Positions 23,912 to 32,122 of a stretch of 64,000 bases of DNA are shown one piece after another (the stretch's first letter is position 1; every line of letters starts with the position of its first letter). This DNA is from Streptomyces sp. ISL-1 (GTDB lineage: Bacteria; Actinomycetota; Actinomycetes; Streptomycetales; Streptomycetaceae), in contig NZ_JAGGOI010000034.1 in NCBI RefSeq assembly GCF_018614585.1, forward strand, positions 103,015-167,014. Reading direction: 5' to 3'. The position numbers and the translations under genes were made by a program. The notes beneath the pieces were generated by a model, which saw only the letters and a program-made list of their open reading frames with translations, made no database searches and was not told the origin of the DNA.

Positions 23912-24957
23912 CGCAGCACGCTCCCGTGGGGTAGCACGTCCTCGAGGAAGGCCATCTGGTGGTGCATGGTGGCCCGGAACAGCCGGGCATAGCGCTCCGC
24001 GTGCTCCGCGGTCATGGTCGACAGCGGTACGCACAACGAGACATGCGTGTCGCGCGCGACGATGGCCAGGCCCTTCCACACTGTTCCGTTCTCGCTCAGC
24101 TGTGACTCAACCGCGGCCGCGAGCGCCCCCGTTCCGCCCCGCCAGCCGCGTGGCAGGACCAGCTCGCCCCGCTCGGCCAGCGCTCCGTACCAGGCCAGCA
24201 GGTCCTTCTCGCAGGCCAGTAGTTCCCGCTCCTGGAGCCGGGAGTCGGACAGTGCCCGGTAGGCGGCGCGGGCGGTACGCACGTCGTCGAACCGGGCGAT
24301 CTCATGGCGGAATTCACGCGCCAGGCCGTGGGTCCGGGTGCCGGGATCGTCCAGCAGCGTGACCGTGCGGTCGAGGAGGGTCGTGCAGCGCTCGCCCGCG
24401 TCGGCGAAGCGCAGCCACAGATCCCAGTCCTCCAGGCCCACCGGTGACTCCCGCCAGCCGCCCACCTTCTCGGCCAGTCCGGCGGCGTGTCCGGCGCAGG
24501 AATTCTCGAACAGAGGGCTCATCAGCTGGATTTCCGGATGCCAGCACATGGACAAGGGATGGGCCGTGGCAATCACCGCCCCCGCGGCATTCACCTTGCG
24601 GGCCCGGGTTGCCACGAACCGTGCGCCGTCGTCGAAGGCTTCCCACAGCCGGAGCAAATGGTCCGGTTCCCAGTGGTCGTCGTGGTCCAGGTAGGCGATG
24701 AACTCGCCCTCGGCTTCACGCAGCGCAATATTGGTCGGCCCGGACTGGGAGCCGAAACGCTCGGTGCGCAGGAGTCGAATGCGGCGGTCCCGCGCTGCCA
24801 GCGAGGAGACCACCGCATCCGTGTCGTCGTCGCTCGCGTCGGACACCACAAGCATTTCCCAGTCGCGCATTGTCTGTGCCCGCACGGATTCCAGCGTGGA
24901 CAGGATGGCTTTGCTTCGGTTGTAGGTGGGGCATATCACGCTGAGGCGTGGCGGCAT
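23908..24957 (-). CDS. GT2-family glycosyltransferase (paralogue 1)
   Basis: 349 aa. GT-A fold: L-S-V-I-C-P-T-Y-N-R-S-K at 5-16, M-L-V-V-S-D-A-S-D-D-D-T, and A-Y-L-D-H-D-D-H-W as the metal/nucleotide motif. W-D-L-W-L-R-F-A-D-A-G is the conserved acceptor-site end of the domain. The C-terminal 120 residues are shared only with the paralogue at 40328 (H-V-S-L-C-V-P-L-S and T-A-E-H-A-E-R). First gene of the leftward sugar operon; probably attaches the amino sugar to the peptide (inference from context). Divergent from the RiPP genes. Confidence 0.82.
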   Translation of the reverse strand: MPPRLSVICPTYNRSKAILSTLESVRAQTMRDWEMLVVSDASDDDTDAVVSSLAARDRRIRLLRTERFGSQSGPTNIALREAEGEFIAYLDHDDHWEPDHLLRLWEAFDDGARFVATRARKVNAAGAVIATAHPLSMCWHPEIQLMSPLFENSCAGHAAGLAEKVGGWRESPVGLEDWDLWLRFADAGERCTTLLDRTVTLLDDPGTRTHGLAREFRHEIARFDDVRTARAAYRALSDSRLQERELLACEKDLLAWYGALAERGELVLPRGWRGGTGALAAAVESQLSENGTVWKGLAIVARDTHVSLCVPLSTMTAEHAERYARLFRATMHHQMAFLEDVLPHGSVLR

Positions 24958-25266
24958 GGGGTTGTGGCCTTTCCAAGGTCCGGTGCGTCGGAGTATGGGC
25001 GACAGTGGCCTTCTGGTTCAAGGTGAATGTGTGCCGAGGCGGGCCGCCGGCTCAGGGAGAGGGCCTTTCCCCGTCCCGGGACGGGGAGAGACTGTTCTCC
25101 TGGCGGGGGTGCGCAAGCCGCTGAGCGAATACATTTGCTGTTGTCCGGCCGGTTCGGCGGGAACCCGCACAGGGTTTCCGGTCCTCTGATCCGCCGCGAC
25201 GCTGTCGGGGGAAGAATTCGATACGCCTCTTTTTTTGGGGGGCGTGATTCGACGTCGGAGTGACAA
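24958..25266. promoter_or_regulatory. Divergent promoter region of the RiPP and sugar operons
   Basis: No gene was accepted here. It contains a perfect palindrome at 25069-25086 (CCCCGTCCCGGGACGGGG) and a T7-G6 run at 25231-25243. It must hold the promoters for both the leftward sugar operon and the rightward RiPP operon. GGAG lies before the ATG at 25267. The palindrome is a candidate operator. Confidence 0.45.
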
Positions 25267-26229
25267 ATGACCGCGTATTCGGTGCTCATGCCGTTTCTGC
25301 CGCGCAGGCCGGAACAGTTGTTGCCGTACGCCGCCCTGGTCGAATGGACCGGTGCGGACCGGCTGTGGCAGGGGCAGGCGATGCTGGTCGAGCCGTTCCA
25401 GGGGTTTGCCTCGACGGCCGGCGCCGGTTTCCGGGTGCCGACCGGTCTCGGTGTCACGCTGATGCCGCTGCGCCACCCGTACGAAGCCGCCCACCAGGTG
25501 AGGTCGTTGGCTCTGGCCACGGGTGAGTCGGTGATCGCGGGCTTCGGACCGGGCGGCAGGTCGTTCCAGCAGAGTCTGCTCGGCACGCCGTACGCCAGCC
25601 CGTTGACGGCGGCCCGCGAGTATCTGACGATCGTCCGCGGTCTCCTCTCGGGGAAAACGGTGGATATCCAGGGCGAGTACTTCTCCTGCCATGCCGAGAT
25701 GGGTCCCGCGATATCGCCGCGGATAGATCTGGGCCTCGGTGTGCTGCGGCCGGGAATGGCTCGGCTGGCTGGCGAGGTCGCCGACGCCGCCATCACCTGG
25801 CTGACACCCGCCTCCTATCTGTGCGATACGGTGCTGCCGGCCATGAAGGCGGGCTCGGAAACGGCCGGGCGTACCGTTCCTCGGCTGTCGGCTATCGTTC
25901 CTGTGGCGCTGGACAGGCCCGATCGTGAGCCGTCGGACATGGTGATCGCCAGTAATTCTCGGCATATGCAGGCGCCGCATTACATTGACATGCTGAAAAA
26001 GGCCGGGATTGACATATCGGGCGATGAGCTTCCGGTAGCGGCGAAACGGATGATCGAAGGTGGCGCCTTCGTGCATGGCGATATCGACCGGATAGTCGAG
26101 CAGCTCGCCGCATACCGGGAAGCCGGAGTGGACGAGATCATCCTGAATGTCACCGGGGTGTTCAACGTATACGGCGCGAAGGCGGCCATGGACGACCTCA
26201 AGAGCATTCTGGCCGCGGTCGCGTCATGA
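25267..26229 (+). CDS. LLM-class flavin-dependent oxidoreductase
   Basis: 320 aa. Luciferase-like TIM barrel: W-T-G-A-D-R-L-W-Q-G-Q-A-M near the start, a G-V-T-L-M-P-L-R-H-P-Y segment, and G-F-G-P-G-G-R-S. It ends with V-D-E-I-I-L-N-V-T-G-V, a variant of the usual C-terminal strand. It may use FMN or F420. It overlaps the recognition-protein gene by ATGA, so it belongs to the RiPP operon. The substrate could be the peptide C-terminus, another residue or the amino sugar. Role unknown. Confidence 0.75.
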   Translation: MTAYSVLMPFLPRRPEQLLPYAALVEWTGADRLWQGQAMLVEPFQGFASTAGAGFRVPTGLGVTLMPLRHPYEAAHQVRSLALATGESVIAGFGPGGRSFQQSLLGTPYASPLTAAREYLTIVRGLLSGKTVDIQGEYFSCHAEMGPAISPRIDLGLGVLRPGMARLAGEVADAAITWLTPASYLCDTVLPAMKAGSETAGRTVPRLSAIVPVALDRPDREPSDMVIASNSRHMQAPHYIDMLKKAGIDISGDELPVAAKRMIEGGAFVHGDIDRIVEQLAAYREAGVDEIILNVTGVFNVYGAKAAMDDLKSILAAVAS

Positions 26230-26261
26230 CGATGATGAAAAGGGACAAGGGGGTGGGAAGC

Positions 26262-27353
26262 ATGAGCGGGAACCGAATGTCCGTGGCCAAACGGCACTTG
26301 ATGTCCTGGGGTGTGGGCCGGGCGCTGCCCGGCCGTGCCCACGGCGCGTACGAGGGCGCCGCGACGGTGGTTGTGGAGAACCCTGAGCACCTGACCACGC
26401 TGCTCGGCTCGGATCTGGTCGGACCGCACACGGTGATCTTCTGCCCCGGTGCTCCCGCGGGCGCGGCCACGGACGGCCAGGAGGCCGGCCCTCTTCTCGT
26501 CGGCTACGAGGGCTCGTTGAGCGAGCCCGGCGGCGATATGTCCGTCGACGACGACTTCTTTCTCCAGTCCCAGGACTACGCCGTCTCCGCCTACATGTCG
26601 GTGATCGGCGCGACCCTGATCCGCGTCACGGAGGAAGCGGACTTCGACGCCTTCCTCGCCGATGCGGACCGGGCGCGTGACGAGGGCGAGTTCACCCCCT
26701 TCGTCACCGACCCCGCCGTACAGCTCGCGGATGTCTCCGCGCTGGGAGCGGGCCCGGTCGGGGACGGCCCCCGGACCCGGCTGTACGTCGGGCCGGATGG
26801 GGAGCTGTCCACGTCTCCCTGCGGCAGGCGACTGGGTTCGCTGGGCGACGACTTCGCATCCGTCGTGGCCGAGTGGGACCGCGTAAACGCAGGGAGCGCG
26901 CATCCCTGCGCGGTCGCCCTCGGCGCGACCGTGTCCGAGGACACCCGCGAAGGGGCGCTTGCAGAACGCCCCTGGATGGGACGGTACTTGGCCGCGCTCG
27001 TGGCGGTACGGGAACTGCGTGCCCGGGGCCTGGCCGGCATACGGGTCTCCGGCTTCGGCGGTCGCCTCGTTCCCGCGTCGGCCGACCGGGCTGACGCGGC
27101 AGACGCCTGTGCGAGCGAACTGCCGCTGCTGCTGTGGACGGACGAGGCCGCTTACGTGCACAGCCCCGCAGCCGCCAGGACGTTCCAGGTCAGCCACGCG
27201 GCAGCCGAGCTTGTGGAGACGCTGCTGGTGAGCGGCCCCCTGGACACCGCCGCCGGCCACGCAGACCGGGACCGGCTGAGTCAGGTGGAGTCCTTCTTCG
27301 CCGATGCCGGTGTGCTGCTGTGCGCCCCCGAACTTCTCGGTGCGGGGACGTGA
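26262..27353 (+). CDS. Daptide biosynthesis RiPP recognition protein (MpaB-like)
   Basis: 363 aa from ATG 26262 (GGTGGGAAGC upstream); an earlier ATG at 26226 overlaps the previous stop. No catalytic motif is seen. The domain pattern (R-H-L-M-S-W-G-V-G-R at the start, a central W-x-R-V-N-A-G segment, C-terminal helices) is what I know as the daptide leader-recognition protein. The neighbours (methyltransferase, aminotransferase, Fe-ADH-like dehydrogenase, Thr-ending precursors, M50 protease) support this strongly. Predicted role: bind the precursor leader and present the C-terminus to the modifying enzymes. Confidence 0.72.
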   Translation: MSGNRMSVAKRHLMSWGVGRALPGRAHGAYEGAATVVVENPEHLTTLLGSDLVGPHTVIFCPGAPAGAATDGQEAGPLLVGYEGSLSEPGGDMSVDDDFFLQSQDYAVSAYMSVIGATLIRVTEEADFDAFLADADRARDEGEFTPFVTDPAVQLADVSALGAGPVGDGPRTRLYVGPDGELSTSPCGRRLGSLGDDFASVVAEWDRVNAGSAHPCAVALGATVSEDTREGALAERPWMGRYLAALVAVRELRARGLAGIRVSGFGGRLVPASADRADAADACASELPLLLWTDEAAYVHSPAAARTFQVSHAAAELVETLLVSGPLDTAAGHADRDRLSQVESFFADAGVLLCAPELLGAGT

Positions 27354-27357
27354 GATC

Positions 27358-28185
27358 GTGGCCGTCGCCTTGACCCCCCTCAGCATCCCCGGCCGGGCAG
27401 GACAGCTGGTGTCCCAGCTCGGTGACCGAGCGGAGCTGCACGATGTGTACGACGAGACCGGCTCGCGGGTCTACCACGACGTCTCCGTGCGGGACACCCA
27501 TGAGGTGCGCGAGCTGGTCGCGCTGGTCCGCCGTATCCCGGGCGCCGTACTCGAACTCGCCGCCGGTTCCGGCCGGCTGACCATGCCGTTGCTCGCTCTC
27601 GGCCGCGAGGTCACCGCGGTGGAACTGTCGGCGGCCATGCTGGAGCTGCTCTCCGAGCGGCTGGCCGAGGCACCCGAACGGCTGCGGGAGCGTTGCGTTC
27701 CGGTCCAGGCCGACATGAGCTCCTTCGCGCTGGGCCGCCGCTTCGAGGTGATCGTGCTGGGCACGACCTCGATCTCGCTGCTCGACGAGGAAGGCCGGGC
27801 AGGCCTGTACGCGGCGGTGCGCGAACATCTCGCACCGGGCGGCCGGTTCCTGCTCTCCACCGTTGACATCGTGACCCCCGACGACCCCGAGGCCGCAGAG
27901 GCGGTGCCGGAGGCCGTGATCGCAGCGGTCGGTGCCGGCGGACGTGCCTACCGGATGCACGACTACTGGCCCGCCGGGGCCGACACCCGCACCGTCACCA
28001 TTTTTCCCGCCGAGATCGGCGACGAGGGCCCCGTCACGGTGTGCACCACCACCGTCGGCGTACTGCCCGTCGATCAGCTGGGGGCGGAGCTCGGACGCGC
28101 CGGTCTGACGGTTCTGTCCGGACACCCGCTGCCCGGCGCCTGGCGCTATCGCGACGTGCTGCTGGAAGTAGGGGTGACGGCATGA
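27358..28185 (+). CDS. Daptide-type methyltransferase (MpaM-like)
   Basis: 275 aa from a GTG at 27358, 4 nt after the previous stop. Class I SAM methyltransferase: V-L-E-L-A-A-G-S-G-R-L-T as motif I (about residues 63-74), V-T-A-V-E-L-S-A-A-M-L and Q-A-D-M-S-S-F. The N-terminal V-Y-D-E-T-G-S-R-V-Y-H-D segment is typical of small N-methyltransferases of this family. In daptide synthesis this enzyme dimethylates the terminal amine formed by the aminotransferase. ATGA overlap with the next gene. Confidence 0.78.
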   Translation: MAVALTPLSIPGRAGQLVSQLGDRAELHDVYDETGSRVYHDVSVRDTHEVRELVALVRRIPGAVLELAAGSGRLTMPLLALGREVTAVELSAAMLELLSERLAEAPERLRERCVPVQADMSSFALGRRFEVIVLGTTSISLLDEEGRAGLYAAVREHLAPGGRFLLSTVDIVTPDDPEAAEAVPEAVIAAVGAGGRAYRMHDYWPAGADTRTVTIFPAEIGDEGPVTVCTTTVGVLPVDQLGAELGRAGLTVLSGHPLPGAWRYRDVLLEVGVTA

Positions 28186-29474
28186 CAGGCACCGGCACGG
28201 GTTCCGGGCGGGCCCTGTGGCCCTCCCTGCTCGGCGAGGCACAGCAGGGCACCGACGAGCTGTGCGCCGTATCGGCGCAGGGCGTACGGGTCCGCTACGC
28301 CGACGGCCGTGAGCTGCTGTGCGGCTCAAGTGGCCTGTGGAACACCAACATCGGCTACGGCAACCGGACCATCGCCGACGCGGGGGCCGAGGCGCTTCGC
28401 GACGCCTCGTATCTGAGCGTCTTTCGCTACGAGAACGTCTACGCCCGCCGGGCCGCGGCGGCCCTGATCGACGTATGCGGAGCCCGGCACTACCAGCGGG
28501 TGCTGTTCTCAACTTCCGGAGGCGCGGCCAACGACCTGGTGATGAAGGTGGCGCGGCACTACCACGCGCTGCGCGGTCAGGACCGGCGCAAGGTCGTGGT
28601 GGGCCTGCGCGGTAGTTACCACGGGCTGACATTCGGCGGGTTCGCGCTGACCGGCGACAACCTGGGCCAGCAGGTCTACGGCGTCGACCAGCGGCTGGTC
28701 CGGCATGTGGCGCCCAACGAGCCGGCCGAGATCAAGGCGTTGCTGGCCCGCCAGGGCGCGCAGATCGCTGCCGTCGTGGTCGAGCCGGTGCTGGGCTCCG
28801 GCGCCGTTCCGCTCACCGAGGAGTACATCGCCGAACTCCTGCGACTGCGTGCCGAGTACGGATTCCTGCTGGTCGCCGACGAGGTGGCCACCGGTTTCGG
28901 CCGGACCGGCACCTTCTTCGCCTCTCAGCGGTGGCCCGGGCAGCCGGACCTACTGGTCACGTCGAAGGGTCTGACCAACGGCACCATGCCGGCGGCTGCC
29001 GTCGTCGCCTCCCACCAAGTGGCGGACGCCTTCACGGACGCCGGCGCGATGCTCTCCCATGGGGAGACGCAGGCCGGCACTCCCGTCACCTGTGCGGCGA
29101 TCCTCGCCACCCTCCAGGAGATGCGGCGGTTGAACGCGGTGGCCCAGGGCCGACGGCTGTCGGCTCGTATGGACACCGAACTGGCGCGGCTGACCGCCGA
29201 GGAGCCCCGGGTGTCCGGGACGACCGGAATGGGCTGTTTCCGTTCCATCCGCCTGACCACGGCTGACGGCTCGCCGCTGCCTCAGGCCCACGTGCCCGCT
29301 CTGGTCACTGCCATCCGCGAGGCGGGTGCCATCGTGCACCCCGGGGTCCAGGGCATCCAGCTGTTCCCCGCGCTGACCTACACCGAGGCCGAGTTGACCG
29401 AGCTGCTGGAGTGCGTACGCGCCGGAATCGCGGCGTACACGCAGAGCTCCGCGAAGGCGGAGGCGGCAGCATGA
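28182..29474 (+). CDS. Daptide-type aminotransferase (MpaD-like, class III PLP)
   Basis: 430 aa. Class III PLP fold: L-L-C-G-S-S-G-L-W-N-T-N-I-G-Y near 42-56, S-T-S-G-G-A-A-N-D, the A-D-E-V-A-T-G-F-G-R-T-G motif with the PLP-contacting Asp, and T-S-K-G-L-T-N-G with the Schiff-base Lys. In the known daptide pathway it transaminates the ketone left after oxidative decarboxylation of the C-terminal Thr, giving a 1,2-diaminopropane end. Flanked by ATGA overlaps on both sides. Confidence 0.83.
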   Translation: MTGTGTGSGRALWPSLLGEAQQGTDELCAVSAQGVRVRYADGRELLCGSSGLWNTNIGYGNRTIADAGAEALRDASYLSVFRYENVYARRAAAALIDVCGARHYQRVLFSTSGGAANDLVMKVARHYHALRGQDRRKVVVGLRGSYHGLTFGGFALTGDNLGQQVYGVDQRLVRHVAPNEPAEIKALLARQGAQIAAVVVEPVLGSGAVPLTEEYIAELLRLRAEYGFLLVADEVATGFGRTGTFFASQRWPGQPDLLVTSKGLTNGTMPAAAVVASHQVADAFTDAGAMLSHGETQAGTPVTCAAILATLQEMRRLNAVAQGRRLSARMDTELARLTAEEPRVSGTTGMGCFRSIRLTTADGSPLPQAHVPALVTAIREAGAIVHPGVQGIQLFPALTYTEAELTELLECVRAGIAAYTQSSAKAEAAA

Positions 29475-30697
29475 GCCTTGGCTGGCACTGCCCGACGGTG
29501 ATGATGTACGGCGATGACGGGCTCACCGCCTGGCTCAACACCCAACCCACATGTGACGTCACTCTGCTGCTGGACAGCGGCGTCGCCGACGCGTCGATCG
29601 CCGCCTCGGTCCGCGAGCAGATCGTCCGCACCGGTCGGATGGTGCGGACGATCACGGTCACCGGGCCCGCTCGGCTGACCGACATCACCGAGCTGGCCCG
29701 GCAGTTGGAGGGCACGGACCTGGTGGTCGCGGTCGGAGGCGGCTCGCTGCTCGACCGGGCCAAGCTGGCCGTGCTGCTGAGGGCGGGCCCCGGAGCCCTG
29801 GCCCGGCTCACGGTGCCCCAGCGCAGCGGACTGATCGTGCTGCCGCCTCCGGAGAGCCGGGGGCCCCGTCTGGTCGCCGTGCCCACCACTTTGGGCACGG
29901 GGTCCGAACTGAGCGCGGTCGCCTGCCTGGAGTACCAGCAGGGCAAGCGGCTGATCATGGGCAGCGCGCTCAGGCCGGATGCCGCGGTGATCGACCCGGC
30001 GGCGACGGCCACGCTGCCGCCGGCGCTCGTCGCGGAAGGCGTGCTGGAGGTGCTGTTCAGAATCTCCGGCCTCTACATCGGTGACCACCGTGATCTGCCC
30101 ACCGAGGACGCCCTGGCGCAGACGCTCGCGGTCCGGATGGTGGAGCTCGGGCACGAGCTGCGGGCCGTCCGCAGCCGGGGCCTGCCCGCGGACGACCGGC
30201 TGCGGACGGAGATCGCCAAGGTGAGCGGCCTCAGCCACGCCGGCTGGGTGGTGCTGGGCCGAGTGCCGTACGCGGGCAAGGGCTGGTACCTCGCCAATGA
30301 GCTCTCGACGGGCATGGGCCTGCGGAAGATGACAGCGGTCGCCGCGCTGCTGCCGCCCATGTGGGGAGCCATCGCCGCGGGCGATACGCGGCTCGGCTCG
30401 GCACGCCGGCTGGACGGGCTGTGGCGGCGGCTGCGGTCGGCCGCCCTCGACCCGTGGTCCGCGGAGCGGCCCGCGCCACCTCTGCCCGAGGATCCCGCAG
30501 CCGGGATCGCGGCACTGATCGACTCCTGGGGGATCGCACGGCGGATCACCGCGGAGCCGGAACAGCTCACCGCCATTGCCCAGCGCACCGTGCGCGCCTG
30601 GGGCGCGGGACTGCCGATGCTCGACGGACTGAACACCGCCGACATCGAGGAGCTCCTGGGACGAGCGGTGAACGATTCGACGCCGGTCGGCTGCTGA
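29471..30697 (+). CDS. Daptide-type dehydrogenase / oxidative decarboxylase (MpaC-like, Fe-ADH fold)
   Basis: 408 aa; GGAGGCGG lies 4 nt before the ATG, which overlaps mpaD by ATGA. Iron-alcohol-dehydrogenase fold: A-V-G-G-G-S-L-L-D nucleotide motif (about 92-100) and V-P-T-T-L-G-T-G-S-E (about 137-146). In the pathway it oxidises the C-terminal Thr side chain so that the beta-keto acid loses CO2. By eye alignment with Fe-ADH enzymes, the four metal ligands are replaced: E-G-V-L-E-V-L-F stands where G-x-D-x-x-x-H is expected, and L-S-H-A-G-W-V-V and Y-A-G-K-G where the two further His should be. It probably works without the metal. Confidence 0.8.
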   Translation: MSLGWHCPTVMMYGDDGLTAWLNTQPTCDVTLLLDSGVADASIAASVREQIVRTGRMVRTITVTGPARLTDITELARQLEGTDLVVAVGGGSLLDRAKLAVLLRAGPGALARLTVPQRSGLIVLPPPESRGPRLVAVPTTLGTGSELSAVACLEYQQGKRLIMGSALRPDAAVIDPAATATLPPALVAEGVLEVLFRISGLYIGDHRDLPTEDALAQTLAVRMVELGHELRAVRSRGLPADDRLRTEIAKVSGLSHAGWVVLGRVPYAGKGWYLANELSTGMGLRKMTAVAALLPPMWGAIAAGDTRLGSARRLDGLWRRLRSAALDPWSAERPAPPLPEDPAAGIAALIDSWGIARRITAEPEQLTAIAQRTVRAWGAGLPMLDGLNTADIEELLGRAVNDSTPVGC

Positions 30698-30797
30698 CCG
30701 CCGGATCGACCAAGGCTTCCGCACGCGAAGGGTCTCGGCCCGGCGCCTGCGGATGGAGAGAGCACACCACCGGACATGGGGAGAGGGGGGAACAACA

Positions 30798-30968
30798 GTG
30801 CAGAACAACTCTGCCGCGCAGGAGATCGCTCCTGCGCTGGAGCTGGGCATGCAGGAGCTGGAGGCCATGGAGGCCCCGGGCTTCTGGTCCGTGACCGGCT
30901 TCGTCAGCGGTGCGGGTGTCAGCGGCGCCGTCACCTACAGCGTCGTCGCGACCGTCATCGCCACCTGA
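30798..30968 (+). CDS. Daptide-type precursor peptide 1
   Basis: 56 aa from a GTG at 30798 (GGGGGG 7 nt upstream). Leader includes P-A-L-E-L-G-M-Q-E-L-E (residues 12-22) and M-E-A-P-G-F-W (24-30), shared with precursor 2. The rest, from S31, is hydrophobic and rich in Gly, Ala, Val, Ser and Thr (V-T-G-F-V-S-G-A-G, A-V-T-Y-S-V-V) and ends V-I-A-T-stop. The C-terminal Thr is the substrate for conversion to a dimethyldiaminopropane end. No Cys at all, so lanthionine rings are impossible. A membrane-active helical product is likely. Confidence 0.85.
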   Translation: MQNNSAAQEIAPALELGMQELEAMEAPGFWSVTGFVSGAGVSGAVTYSVVATVIAT

Positions 30969-31026
30969 TGCACGAGTTCGGGTGACAGCCCGAATTCCCT
31001 ACGAGCCGAGGAAAGGAGGTGTCGCA

Positions 31027-31197
31027 ATGCAGGAGAACATCAACAAGGACATCACGCCCGCGCTCGAGCTGGGCATGCAGGAGCTGGAGGTCATGGAGGC
31101 CCCGGGCTTCTGGTCCAACTTCAAGACCGGTGTCGGTGCTTCGATCGCCGTGAGCGCCGTTTACGGCGGTGTCGCGTCCGCGGTCGCCGTCACCTGA
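31027..31197 (+). CDS. Daptide-type precursor peptide 2
   Basis: 56 aa from ATG 31027, with a near-perfect AAAGGAGGTG. The leader repeats P-A-L-E-L-G-M-Q-E-L-E and M-E-A-P-G-F-W. The core starts about S30 and ends A-V-A-V-T-stop. It has Ser, Thr and one Tyr but no Cys. 58 nt after precursor 1, and DNA is close to identical over the leader, so the pair arose by tandem duplication. The two may form a two-component product. Confidence 0.87.
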   Translation: MQENINKDITPALELGMQELEVMEAPGFWSNFKTGVGASIAVSAVYGGVASAVAVT

Positions 31198-31236
31198 TCC
31201 CGTCCGCGGAGATCAGCGTGAACCGATGAACCCCGG

Positions 31237-31267
31237 CCCCGGAAGGAAGTCTCGTTTCCTTCCGGGG
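31237..31267 (+). terminator. Terminator or attenuator after the precursor genes
   Basis: Stem CCCCGGAAGGAA paired with TTCCTTCCGGGG (12 bp), loop of 7 nt, 40 nt after precursor 2. Likely lets the precursor genes be expressed above the transporter genes downstream. Confidence 0.75.
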
Positions 31268-31384
31268 ACCGGGTTCCCGGCCATCCGATACCCAGCTGGA
31301 CGACTGAGGAACCGCGGTGTCAAGAAAACGCAGTCTGATCGCGCGTGTGTGTCGGATCGTTGTGCAAGCTCGTATGGAGAACGC

Positions 31385-32122
31385 ATGAGTAGTGTCGCGG
31401 TAGCCACCTTCCAGGGCGTGACCAAGCGTTTCGGCGCGTTCACAGCCGCGGAGGACGTCACCTTCGATGTCGCTCCGGGGCGGATCGTCGGCCTTCTCGG
31501 CCGCAACGGTGCGGGAAAGACAACCTCCCTGCGCATGCTGCTCGGTCTGACGCAGCCAACCTCCGGCCGCGCCACCGTGTTCGGCAAGCCCTACGCCGAA
31601 CTGCCCGATGCCGCCCACAGGGTCGGGGTGACCATGGACGGGATCGGTGTGATGCCGGGCGTGTCCAGCCGCCGCGACCTCAGGATCTGGGCCAGGATGC
31701 TCGGTCTGCCGGACCGGCGTGTGGAAGAGGTGCTGGAACGCGTCGGTCTCGCCGACCGCGCCGACAAGCGGCTCAAAGGCTTCTCCACCGGCATGAAGCA
31801 GCGCCACGTCCTGGCCTGCGCGCTGCTCGCCGACCCTGAACTACTGGTACTGGACGAGCCGGCCAACGGCCTCGACCCGGACGGCATCCGCTGGCTGCGT
31901 ACCTTCCTGAGATCCCTCGCCGACGAGGGCCGCACCATCCTGCTGTCCAGCCACCTCCTCGCCGAAGTGGAACAGACGGTGGACGACGTGGTGATCCTCC
32001 AGCGGACCCTGCGGTACTGCGGATCGCTCAGCGATCTCACCTCCGCCGGAGAACACAGCCTGGAGGAACGCTTTTTCGAGCTTGCCGAGACGACCGGAAC
32101 CGGAGAAGTCGCCCATGCGTAA
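31385..32122 (+). CDS. ABC transporter ATP-binding protein
   Basis: 245 aa from ATG 31385 (GGAG 6 nt upstream). Walker A G-R-N-G-A-G-K-T (about 38-45), signature F-S-T-G-M-K-Q-R and Walker B L-L-V-L-D-E-P-A-N-G-L-D. DrrA/BcrA-like exporter ATPase. It overlaps the permease gene by 8 nt. Likely exports or confers self-protection from the peptide product. Confidence 0.9.
   Translation: MSSVAVATFQGVTKRFGAFTAAEDVTFDVAPGRIVGLLGRNGAGKTTSLRMLLGLTQPTSGRATVFGKPYAELPDAAHRVGVTMDGIGVMPGVSSRRDLRIWARMLGLPDRRVEEVLERVGLADRADKRLKGFSTGMKQRHVLACALLADPELLVLDEPANGLDPDGIRWLRTFLRSLADEGRTILLSSHLLAEVEQTVDDVVILQRTLRYCGSLSDLTSAGEHSLEERFFELAETTGTGEVAHA

Noticed and set aside
21606..23990. One very long protein covering the ketoreductase and beyond
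   Set aside because: The upstream part is out of frame with the dehydratase gene, which has clear family motifs; high GC keeps frames open.
24926..25189. Cys-rich open frame (three adjacent Cys near its end) as a lanthipeptide precursor
   Set aside because: No ribosome site, no leader resembling class III leaders, and it runs through the divergent promoter region.
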